Below are positions 1 through 5,147 of a DNA stretch of 5,147 bases, one piece after another. This DNA is from JBBSEZ01 sp038239195 (GTDB lineage: Bacteria; Planctomycetota; Planctomycetia; Gemmatales; Gemmataceae). The DNA is taken from positions 1 through 5,147 of the forward strand of contig JBBSEZ010000590.1 of the NCBI GenBank assembly GCA_038239195.1, written 5' to 3'. How positions within the stretch are numbered: the stretch's first letter is position 1; each line of letters begins with the position of its first letter. The translations under genes were made by a program, and so were the position numbers. The notes beneath the pieces were generated by a model. The model worked only from the letters and a program-made list of their open reading frames with translations. It did not search any database and had not been told where the DNA came from.

Positions 1-228
1 CTGCCGGCGGAAATGACGCTGTACCCGGACACCGACCCGAAGTGCATCGACGTCGAGTTCAAGAAGGTGCGCCGGGAGCATTACGAGGGCATCTACAAGG
101 TCGAGAAAGACACCTTGCGACTGGCCCTGGCGCCGTCCGACGTGAAGGAACGCCCCACCAAACTGCCGGAGCGCGCCGAGCCCGGCAAAGAACACCTCTT
201 CGGCGTCTTCAAGCGGGTGAGGCCCTAA
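1..228 (+). CDS. TIGR03067-type protein, C-terminal part (5'-partial)
   Basis: The frame is open from the first base of the window and ends at TAA 226-228, giving the last 75 residues of a protein that begins upstream. The first ATG in view (13-15) has no convincing ribosome binding site and lies inside the conserved region, so it is probably not the start. The pattern is typical of the C-terminal half of TIGR03067 proteins: a YEGIYKVEKDTLRLALAP segment, then KERPTKL, then a closing HLFGVFKRV strand. The family consists of small (about 130-150 residues) planctomycete proteins, often exported and often in multiple copies, with no established biochemical role. The adjacent pseudogene carries the N-terminal half of a second copy, so this was probably a local tandem array. 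The family call comes from recognising the motif pattern, not from a search. Confidence 0.72.
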   Translation: MPAEMTLYPDTDPKCIDVEFKKVRREHYEGIYKVEKDTLRLALAPSDVKERPTKLPERAEPGKEHLFGVFKRVRP

Positions 229-251
229 CGCCGGGAGCAAGCGTGCGACCA

Positions 252-289
252 GGCTCGTGCTGGCCGGCCTGGCAATGGCCATTGCGCCT
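252..289 (+). repeat. 38-bp exact direct repeat, copy 1
   Basis: This begins ggctcgtgctggccggcctg and is identical, base for base, to 324-361. The copies start 72 bp apart, a multiple of three, so both encode LVLAGLAMAIAP in the same frame. It lies in the signal-peptide region of the TIGR03067 remnant. Confidence 0.95.
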
Positions 290-323
290 TCATCGACACC
301 GCGCCGACCCGCAAGCGCGGCTT

Positions 324-361
324 GGCTCGTGCTGGCCGGCCTGGCAATGGCCATTGCGCCT
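324..361 (+). repeat. 38-bp exact direct repeat, copy 2
   Basis: Second copy of the unit at 252-289. It is followed by APLARPDGGKSDLK, which reads naturally as the end of a signal peptide and the start of a TIGR03067 domain, so this copy is probably the one in its original setting. The first copy may come from an in-frame duplication or from the fused start of another family member. Confidence 0.95.
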
Positions 362-556
362 GCTCCGCTGGCAAGGCCCGACGGGGGCAAGTCGGACCTG
401 AAAGAAGATGGAGGGCCTGGAAGGTGGTCCACGTCGAGCGGGGGGCAAGCCCGTGCCGGCGGAGGAGGTCGGAAACGACAAGGTGGTCATCGAGGGCGAG
501 CGCTGCACGGTGATTCACACCGTTGCGGAGGGGAACTGGATCCTCGCCCCTTCCGA

Positions 557-585
557 TTCCCTTACCTCCGATCTGGCCGTATAAT
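557..585 (+). promoter_or_regulatory. Candidate promoter for the VWA-PP2C-kinase operon
   Basis: A perfect TATAAT sits at 580-585. With a 17-bp spacer, the -35 position is ttccct (557-562), matching only three of six consensus bases. There is no TG extension before the -10. It lies about 70 bp upstream of the ATG at 654, with the right orientation and distance for the operon. The call rests almost entirely on the -10 box, although such an AT-rich hexamer stands out in this GC-rich context. Confidence 0.4.
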
Positions 586-602
586 CTTCCTTCACCCGCA
601 GA

Positions 603-612
603 GAGGGCCCTC
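603..612. other. 10-bp perfect palindrome in the operon leader
   Basis: The sequence gagggccctc is its own reverse complement and lies between the candidate -10 box and the ribosome binding site at 640-645. It could be an operator half-site or a chance palindrome. It does not extend further, and no second copy is seen near the other genes. Confidence 0.2.
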
Positions 613-653
613 ACCTCTTTGAATGCGGCTCAGTTATCCGAGGAGCCTGGCCG

Positions 654-1493
654 ATGCCCTACGCGGCAGAGATCAGTCGAACGAACCCCGCTTGTTTCGT
701 ATTTCTCGTCGATCGCTCCGGCTCGATGTCGGAGCCGATCGGCGGCGAGGCGGGGAAGAAGAAAGCGGATGTGGTCGCGGACGCCATCAACCGTCTGCTA
801 CAAACGCTCGTGCTCCGCTGTGCCAAGGCGGAGGGCGTGCGCGATTATTTTCACGTCGCGGTCGTGGGGTATGGCAACGAGGTCGGACCGGCCCTCGGCG
901 GAGCGCTGGCTGGACGGGGCTTCGTGCCCGTCAGCGACATAGCAAACCACCCCCTCCGCGTGGACAAACGCACGAAGAAAGTGGACGACGGGGCCGGAGG
1001 GGTCATCGAGCAGACGATCACGTTCCCCCTCTGGTTCGAGCCGGTGGCGAGCGGGATGACACCCATGCGCGAGGCCCTCGCCCAGGCCCAACAAATCGTA
1101 ACCTCCTTCATCAACTGGTCCCCTCGCAGTTACCCCCCTATCGTGCTCAACATCACGGACGGTGAGGCCAACGATGACCCCGAGCCCGCGGCTGCGGCCC
1201 TTCGCAATTTGACCACGGCAGACGGTAACGTGCTGCTGTTCAACCTGCACGTCTCGTCTTCGGTGGAGAGGCCTCTGCAATTTCCCGAGAGCGAGCAGGG
1301 GCTCCCCGACGACTACGCCCGCCTCTTGTTCCGCATGTCTAGCGTCCTGCCGCCCCAGGCACGGGAGGCGGCCCGCCGCGAAGGCGTGCGGGTCGGCGAG
1401 GCATCGCGCGGTTTCGTCTTCAACGCTGACTTGGTCTCGGTGGTCCAGTTTCTCGACATTGGCACCCGGGTGGACCGGAACTTACAGCGGTGA
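654..1493 (+). CDS. VWA domain protein of a TerY-P-like triad
   Basis: The product is 279 residues, probably cytoplasmic, with no signal peptide or membrane segment visible. A von Willebrand factor A domain covers roughly residues 13-215. All parts of the metal-ion-dependent adhesion site (MIDAS) are present: DRSGS at 20-24 (D20, S22, S24), T136 in GMTP, and D169 in ITDG. The core strands FVFLV, FHVAVVGYG and PIVLNIT fit the fold. The tail (about 216-279) is not assigned to a domain. The start is ATG 654, with gaggag at 640-645 eight bases upstream. In TerY-like triads the VWA protein is thought to act as a metal-dependent adaptor or target for the paired kinase and phosphatase, comparable to E. 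coli YegL; that role here is inferred from the two genes directly downstream. The stop TGA overlaps a possible GTG start of the next gene. Domain assignment is firm; the partner or ligand is unknown. Confidence 0.9.
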   Translation: MPYAAEISRTNPACFVFLVDRSGSMSEPIGGEAGKKKADVVADAINRLLQTLVLRCAKAEGVRDYFHVAVVGYGNEVGPALGGALAGRGFVPVSDIANHPLRVDKRTKKVDDGAGGVIEQTITFPLWFEPVASGMTPMREALAQAQQIVTSFINWSPRSYPPIVLNITDGEANDDPEPAAAALRNLTTADGNVLLFNLHVSSSVERPLQFPESEQGLPDDYARLLFRMSSVLPPQAREAARREGVRVGEASRGFVFNADLVSVVQFLDIGTRVDRNLQR

Positions 1494-1497
1494 CAGA

Positions 1498-1504
1498 GGA
1501 GGAG
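1498..1504 (+). promoter_or_regulatory. Shine-Dalgarno site deciding the PP2C start
   Basis: A purine block, ggaggag, ends nine bases before ATG 1514. It favours that start over the in-frame GTG at 1490, which overlaps the VWA stop in a GTGA arrangement but has no good ribosome binding site of its own. The block starts five bases after the upstream stop codon, so the two genes are probably translationally coupled either way. Confidence 0.6.
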
Positions 1505-1513
1505 CCTCCCCCG

Positions 1514-2239
1514 ATGGACGTTCTGGATTTCTGGCGACCCAAGCAGGGCAACACTCTTGACGAGTACGAAGACGCCTTCGCAGGGGCGCCGGACAAGGGC
1601 CTCTTCGCCATTGCTGACGGGGCAACTGAGAGCTCCTTCGCTGGTTCGTGGGCCCGGCGACTGGTCAAAGCATTCATCCACCCCTGTTCGGAGAAAGCGT
1701 TTACCTGGGCGACGTGGTTGCCCCCTTTGCAAGAGCAATGGGCCGCGGAAATGGGCACGCGGGTGCTCCCCTGGTACGCCGAGACCAAGCTCGCACAAGG
1801 AGCATTCGCCACCTTCCTCGGCCTTGCTATCGAGGGCGCTCTAACGGGAGGCAAGTGGCATGCTGTGGCCGTGGGCGACAGTTGCTTGTTCCAAGTGCGG
1901 AATGGCTGCTTGTTGAAGTCCTTCCCTTGCACCCGGTCGGACGAGATAGGCAGCATGCCCTGGTTGGTAGGCTCACGTTCGCCCCCCGAGGAAGTCGAGT
2001 TGAAGAAGGGAGCTCGCGCCGAAGGCGACTGGCTGGCCGGCGACAGCCTGTGGCTGATGACCGACGCGCTGGCCCAATGGTTCCTCGAGCGGGTTGAAGC
2101 AGGGGAAATGCCCTGGGCAGTGGCGAAGGGCCCGCTGGCTGACCCGACCGGCGCTTGCTTTACCGCCTGGATCGAGGATTTGCGGAATGGCGGGGCACTG
2201 CGGAACGACGACGTGACCCTGGCTGTGGTTTGCTTGTGA
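1514..2239 (+). CDS. PP2C-family Ser/Thr protein phosphatase
   Basis: From ATG 1514 the product is 241 residues; a GTG start at 1490 would add eight. The metal-binding aspartates of the PPM/PP2C fold can be followed: D20 in YEDAF, D35-G36 in IADGATE, D184 in LMTDA (in place of the usual SDG), and D232/D233 in NDDVT close to the C-terminus. The central VGDS motif (about 120-123) is also present. At 241 residues it is about the size of a stand-alone bacterial PP2C domain, with no fused module or membrane segment. It should remove phosphate from Ser/Thr residues using Mn or Mg ions. The likely substrate is the neighbouring kinase or the VWA protein, by analogy with YegK and the TerY-P triad. It sits 20 bp after the VWA gene and 34 bp before the kinase gene, so all three are probably co-transcribed. 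Conserved motifs suggest an active enzyme; substrate and trigger are inference. Confidence 0.86.
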   Translation: MDVLDFWRPKQGNTLDEYEDAFAGAPDKGLFAIADGATESSFAGSWARRLVKAFIHPCSEKAFTWATWLPPLQEQWAAEMGTRVLPWYAETKLAQGAFATFLGLAIEGALTGGKWHAVAVGDSCLFQVRNGCLLKSFPCTRSDEIGSMPWLVGSRSPPEEVELKKGARAEGDWLAGDSLWLMTDALAQWFLERVEAGEMPWAVAKGPLADPTGACFTAWIEDLRNGGALRNDDVTLAVVCL

Positions 2240-2273
2240 GCGGTCCCGTCTCCGAGGGAAGAGGGCGTCCACC

Positions 2274-4205
2274 ATGGCTTGGCCCACCGTGCTCGAATAC
2301 AACGAGGCGATCCAACATCCGTCGCACTGCTTCCAGGATGCCGACCTGCGCCTGGGTCAGGTGGCGACCAATGCGATGGGCTGGCCGATGCCCTGTACGG
2401 GCAACTTCGCTGCCGTCTATCGGCTGGCTGGCCCGAACCAACGTACCTGGGCCGTCAAGTGCTTCACCCGAGAAGTGGCGAACCTACAGCAGCGTTACCA
2501 GGCCATCAGCGACCACCTGCGGCAAGCGCGGCAGCAGCCTGGCCTGCCCTTCATGGTGGACTTCGATTACCTCGTGCAAGGCATTCGGTGCGCGGGCCGG
2601 TGGTATCCTGTCCTGAAGATGAGTTGGGTCGAGGGCTTCTCCCTGAACGGTTTCGTCAAGGACTACATCGACAAGGGGAGGATGCTGACTGCACTCGCCC
2701 AGGTCTGGCTGGCGCTGGCCCGCGACCTGCGCACCGCGAGGATGGCACACGGAGACCTCCAGCACGGCAACGTCATCTTGGTGCCCAAGGAGGGAGCGGT
2801 TAGCCTGAAGTTAATCGACTACGACGGGATGTTCGTGCCTGCCCTGAGCGGGAGCAAATCAGGTGAGTTGGGGCACCCGAATTACCAGCACTCGGGCCGA
2901 GGCGATGACCCCTTTCATGCCGAAGTGGATCGCTTCGCCCACCTGGTGATCTACACAGCCTTGCGCAGCCTCGCGGTGGGCGGGCGCTCTCTGTGGGAAC
3001 GGTACGATAACGGCGACAACCTGCTTTTTCGTGAGGAGGACTTCAAGGCGCCAGGGGGCTCCGCCGTGTTTCGTGAGTTATGGAAATTGCAGGACCCCTC
3101 TGCCCGTGCGCTCGTAGGACACTTGCTTCTTGCATGCGAAGGGCCACCGCGAGATGTCCCCCTCCTTGCCGACCTGGTCGGGAACGGTCAGGGCCCGACG
3201 CTCAGCCCGGACCAGCAGACGCGGGTCAGCAAGATGCTCCAGGCCCCGACCGCTCAGGGGCCAGAGATCGTATGGGGGCCGCCTTTCTCGACGCCGGCCC
3301 CCGCGAGTGGGGGAACGAGTGTGCCGGCAACCTTGCCTGCACGCAGTGACGCTTGGTGGGCTTTGCTCCTTGAGGAGCTCCGCGCTCCAGGTCACCCACC
3401 TGTTCAGCAGCCCCGCGAGCAGGCGGCAGAATTGCTTCTCCCGCCAGAAGATGTGCTTTTTGAGCCCGACGACGTGTTTGAGTTCGCGGAGATGATCGTA
3501 CCCATCGCGCGGGGCGTCACGATCCAACTCACCTACATCCCGTCGGGGGCCTTCCTGCGGGGCAGCCCGCCGACAGAAGCGGGACGAGAGATTGACGAGG
3601 GCCTCCTCCACGAGGTCACACTACAGACGGGTTATTACTTGGGCGCCTCTCCGGTGACCCAGGCGCAGTGGCAGGCGGTCATGGGCACCAACCCGAGCAA
3701 GTTCAATGGGGCCCACTACCCGGTGGAAACGGTGTCGTGGGACGACTGCCAGGAGTTCTGCCGGGAGCTCAGCTCGCGAACGGGCAAGCGCTTCCGCCTC
3801 CCGACCGAGGCGCAGTGGGAATATGCCTGTCGGGCGGGCACCACCACCGCATTCTCCTTTGGGCGCACGATCTCGACAGCCCAAGCCAACTACAACGGGA
3901 ACCACACCTATGGCCGTGGGCGCAAGGGGGTGTTCCGCGAGCAGACGACCCCAGTGAGTATGTTCCCGGCCAATGCCTGGGGGCTGTACGACATGCACGG
4001 GAACGTCCGAGAATGGTGCGCCGACTATTACGGCGCCTACACAACTGATGAGAATTACGATCGTGCAGAGGGGGGCGCTCGTGTGGTCCGTGGCGGCTCT
4101 TGGTGGGATGGCCCAAGGCGTTGCCGTTCCGCGTACCGCAACGGTCAAGTGCCGTCTGGGCGCAACGAGAAGACTGGTTGCCGCGTCCTCTTGTGGATGG
4201 ATTAG
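2274..4205 (+). CDS. Ser/Thr kinase-like protein fused to a SUMF1/FGE-like domain
   Basis: The product is 643 residues, starting at ATG 2274 with gaggg at 2261-2265 eight bases upstream. Residues about 40-300 form a kinase-like domain: a loop GNFAAVY (43-49), K62 in AVKCF, E67 as the likely helix C glutamate, HGDLQHGN (159-166) with catalytic D161 and N166, D182 in LIDYDG replacing DFG, GHPNY (200-204), and D219 in EVDRF. The ATP- and metal-binding residues look intact, so activity is plausible. Residues about 305-410 are a proline- and alanine-rich linker. Residues about 415-643 match the SUMF1/formylglycine-generating-enzyme fold, with RLPTEAQWEYACRAG (508-522), NAWGLYDMHGNVREW (567-581) and GGSW near 607-610. 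The catalytic Cys pair of true FGEs is not conserved: the corresponding stretch has D612 and only C617, so sulfatase activation is unlikely and ligand binding is more plausible. The kinase resembles the YegI-type member of VWA-PP2C-kinase triads. No transmembrane segment is seen. Confidence 0.88.
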   Translation: MAWPTVLEYNEAIQHPSHCFQDADLRLGQVATNAMGWPMPCTGNFAAVYRLAGPNQRTWAVKCFTREVANLQQRYQAISDHLRQARQQPGLPFMVDFDYLVQGIRCAGRWYPVLKMSWVEGFSLNGFVKDYIDKGRMLTALAQVWLALARDLRTARMAHGDLQHGNVILVPKEGAVSLKLIDYDGMFVPALSGSKSGELGHPNYQHSGRGDDPFHAEVDRFAHLVIYTALRSLAVGGRSLWERYDNGDNLLFREEDFKAPGGSAVFRELWKLQDPSARALVGHLLLACEGPPRDVPLLADLVGNGQGPTLSPDQQTRVSKMLQAPTAQGPEIVWGPPFSTPAPASGGTSVPATLPARSDAWWALLLEELRAPGHPPVQQPREQAAELLLPPEDVLFEPDDVFEFAEMIVPIARGVTIQLTYIPSGAFLRGSPPTEAGREIDEGLLHEVTLQTGYYLGASPVTQAQWQAVMGTNPSKFNGAHYPVETVSWDDCQEFCRELSSRTGKRFRLPTEAQWEYACRAGTTTAFSFGRTISTAQANYNGNHTYGRGRKGVFREQTTPVSMFPANAWGLYDMHGNVREWCADYYGAYTTDENYDRAEGGARVVRGGSWWDGPRRCRSAYRNGQVPSGRNEKTGCRVLLWMD

Positions 4206-4580
4206 CAAGCCGCGGAGGTAGGCGAGCAGGCCGGGGCCGCGAGAGCCGTCGGGGCGGGTGGCCTCGTCGTGGTTGATGAAGTGCTTGAGGGCGTCGCCGC
4301 TGACGCCGTCCTCCTTGGCGGCCCAGTCGCGCCAGCGGTAGGGCGGCTCGACGGCGGGGCGGTACTTCTCGCGCTTGAGGAGGGCGCGCTGCTCGCGGAG
4401 CTGTTCGTGGTCGTCGAGGAACTTGAGGAACATGACCCAGGTGAGCATGGGGAGGCGGTCGAGGTCGCCGTTGAGGCCCTTGTCCTTGCGCATGACGTCG
4501 CGGGCGGACTTCAGCAGGGTGCCGAGGCGCTGGGCGGTGGTGAGGGGTTGGTCGGTCTTGGAGGCTCGTTGCCGTGCCAC
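4206..4580 (-). pseudogene. hsdM: HsdM N-terminal fragment (type I restriction-modification methylase), truncated
   Basis: Reading leftward from GTG 4578-4580, with AAGGAG (4587-4592) six bases upstream, the first 125 residues match the HsdM N-terminal helical domain: LLKSARDVMRKDKGLNGDLD (22-41), LTWVMFLKFLDD (46-57), YRWRDWA (81-87) and GPGLLAYLRGL (115-125). HsdM is normally about 500 residues. The whole SAM-binding methyltransferase domain, including the catalytic NPPF-type motif, is absent, so the fragment cannot methylate DNA. Recognisable similarity stops at about 4206, just past the TAG (4203-4205) of the convergent kinase-SUMF1 gene. The frame stays open to 3621 (319 codons), but that extension runs antisense through the SUMF1 domain and looks like a GC-rich shadow. 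Either a real rearrangement cut hsdM or the contig joins two loci wrongly. No hsdR or hsdS is in the window. Confidence 0.75.
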
Positions 4581-4613
4581 GCTTCGCTCCTTCGAGTTGA
4601 CAAGGGGGCCCGG

Positions 4614-4913
4614 TCAACCTTCGTTCGCCTGTTCGCCGTCGCCTTCATCCGGGCAATCGCACGTGATGACCTGGCCACCGCAGAGGGGGCAGCGCTCGAC
4701 GTCGCAGCCCAGGACGTGCAATTGGCCCTTGAGGACCGCGCAATCGTGGCACGGTCTCTTGTTGGCGCCCCAGTCCTCCGGTTCGTCTCCGTAGCGAACC
4801 CGAGCGAGCTCATTTCCGCCTATCAAGTAGGTGGCGACCTTCTGGGCCGCCTGGATCTCCTCCGGCCATCCTGCCATGACTTCCACGTCGTTGTGCTTGA
4901 CGTAGTTGTTCAT
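4614..4913 (-). CDS. Small cysteine-rich, probably zinc-ribbon protein
   Basis: A 99-residue protein from ATG 4911-4913, with a purine-rich aaaggaag upstream on the minus strand. The N-terminal half (about 10-50) has no recognised domain. The C-terminal half carries C55-x2-C58, H66, C70, C75-x2-C78 (in CPLCGG) and C85-x-C87. This is enough for one or two structural zinc sites, as in zinc ribbons. The tail is acidic. It ends 33 bases before the hsdM start on the same strand, so the two were probably co-transcribed, but whether it serves the restriction-modification system is unknown. The last nine bases at the 5' end of the gene and its ribosome binding site lie inside the left arm of the terminal inverted repeat, so the upstream region is uncertain. 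I do not recognise a named family. Confidence 0.75.
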   Translation of the reverse strand: MNNYVKHNDVEVMAGWPEEIQAAQKVATYLIGGNELARVRYGDEPEDWGANKRPCHDCAVLKGQLHVLGCDVERCPLCGGQVITCDCPDEGDGEQANEG

Positions 4914-5147
4914 CGCACGTTCTTCCTTTGCGCAGGATCGCGTGGCAATGCTTGGCCCGAGCCCTCTTGGAGTGGGGGGGGGGGGGGGGGGGGGGGGGGG
5001 TGGTTGGGGTGGTGGGGGGCGGCCGGGGGGGGCGGCCTAAAAAAACCCATAAACGCCCGGCGGCAAAACCCCCCCCCCACTCCAAGAGGGCTCGGGCCAA
5101 GCATTGCCACGCGATCCTGCGCAAAGGAAGAACGTGCGATGAACAAC
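4905..5147. repeat. 79-bp perfect inverted repeat at the window end (likely foldback artefact)
   Basis: Bases 4905-4983 are the exact reverse complement of 5069-5147, with no mismatch, separated by an 85-base loop (4984-5068). The right arm runs to the last base, so the repeat may be longer. It contains a second copy, in opposite orientation, of the ribosome binding site and first codons of the zinc-ribbon gene (ATG 5139-5141). A perfect arm duplicating a gene start, combined with a long G run, fits a chimeric or foldback read at a contig end better than a natural hairpin. There are no transposase, integrase or terminal direct repeats to suggest a mobile element. Confidence 0.95.
4974..5068. 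other. Poly-G run and G-rich low-complexity loop
   Basis: There are 27 consecutive G at 4974-5000, then G/T-rich sequence to about 5018, a G/C stretch to 5037, an A-rich patch (a run of seven A at 5039-5045) and a mixed tail before a run of ten C (5069-5078). No credible gene lies here; the open frames across it encode only proline or glycine runs. G runs of this kind are characteristic of no-signal cycles in two-colour short-read chemistry. A natural G-quadruplex is possible in principle, but the setting argues against it. Confidence 0.7.

Larger units (their letters stand above)
239..584 (+). pseudogene. Decayed TIGR03067 gene, N-terminal half, frameshifted
   Basis: No single frame encodes a sensible protein, but pieces in all three frames join into a TIGR03067 N-terminus. 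Frame 2 gives KRATRLVLAGLAMAIAP, a signal-peptide-like start without an ATG, and later GGKSDLK near 383-403. Around 405-420 the match moves to MEG (408-416) and then to WKVVHVERG (418-444). After the G run at 440-445 the match moves again, to GGKPVPAEEVGNDKVVIEGE and on to TVAEGNW near 540, ending at TAA 582-584. Compared with the expected family pattern this means about three small indels, two of them at or next to homopolymers (AAA near 401, G6 at 440). The conserved C-terminal half is missing. True decay is likely given the lost start and the missing half, but homopolymer sequencing errors could account for some of the indels. Confidence 0.6.

Noticed and set aside
798..1280. Minus-strand open frame of 160 codons within the VWA gene
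   Set aside because: It lies wholly antisense to a gene with clear MIDAS motifs, has no ribosome binding site I can support and no recognisable domain.
1420..1956. Minus-strand open frame of 178 codons across the VWA-PP2C junction
   Set aside because: It would span two genes with solid motif evidence on the + strand, and its translation shows no family pattern.
3621..4205. Continuation of the hsdM reading frame for a further 195 codons on the minus strand
   Set aside because: It is antisense to the well-conserved SUMF1 domain, loses all HsdM similarity at about 4206 and has biased composition typical of a shadow frame in GC-rich DNA.
4375..4794. Plus-strand open frame opposite hsdM and the zinc-ribbon gene
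   Set aside because: It overlaps both minus-strand genes, each of which has motif support and a good ribosome binding site, and its own product is arginine/serine-rich low complexity.
4810..5146. Minus-strand open frames with long proline runs at the window end
   Set aside because: They are produced by the G run and the inverted repeat; the sequence there is probably artefactual and encodes no recognisable domain.
4905..5147. Inverted repeat as a terminator, transposon end or CRISPR-like element
   Set aside because: The 79-bp stem is far longer than a terminator, it duplicates a gene start, there is no transposase or target-site duplication, and there is no repeated spacer structure.
1..5147. 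tRNA, rRNA or CRISPR arrays
   Set aside because: No cloverleaf with a GTTCGANTC-type arm, no conserved rRNA segment and no regularly spaced repeats were seen on either strand by eye.

Overview
The window is GC-rich throughout and looks like a planctomycete, most likely Gemmataceae-like, chromosome or metagenome contig. The best evidence is two remnants of the TIGR03067 family, which is expanded in planctomycetes, and a kinase-SUMF1 fusion of a kind common in those genomes. The taxonomic call is inference from family content; no marker gene is present.

Left end (1-653): the C-terminal half of a TIGR03067-type protein runs in from outside the window. It is followed by a decayed N-terminal half of a second copy, with at least three frame changes and an exact 38-bp direct repeat in its signal-peptide region. 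A consensus TATAAT and a 10-bp palindrome lie just before the next operon.

Centre (654-4205, + strand): three tightly packed genes encode a von Willebrand factor A (VWA) protein with an intact MIDAS, a PP2C-type phosphatase, and a 643-residue protein joining a Ser/Thr kinase-like domain to a formylglycine-generating-enzyme-like (SUMF1) domain. VWA, PP2C and kinase together match the known TerY-P phosphorylation triad (compare E. coli yegL-yegK-yegI). The likely logic is reversible phosphorylation by the kinase and phosphatase around a VWA adaptor. The SUMF1 domain lacks the usual catalytic cysteine pair and is more likely a binding or sensor module. This is the most interesting part of the window.

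Right end (4206-5147, - strand): a small cysteine-rich, probably zinc-binding protein (4614-4913) precedes an hsdM gene (type I restriction-modification methyltransferase subunit). HsdM homology stops after about 125 residues, within a few bases of the kinase-SUMF1 stop codon. The joint is either a real rearrangement or an assembly chimera.

The last 243 bases form a perfect 79-bp inverted repeat around an 85-base loop that continues a 27-base G run. This looks like a sequencing or assembly foldback at a contig end, so nothing beyond about 4975 should be read as biology without checking the reads.
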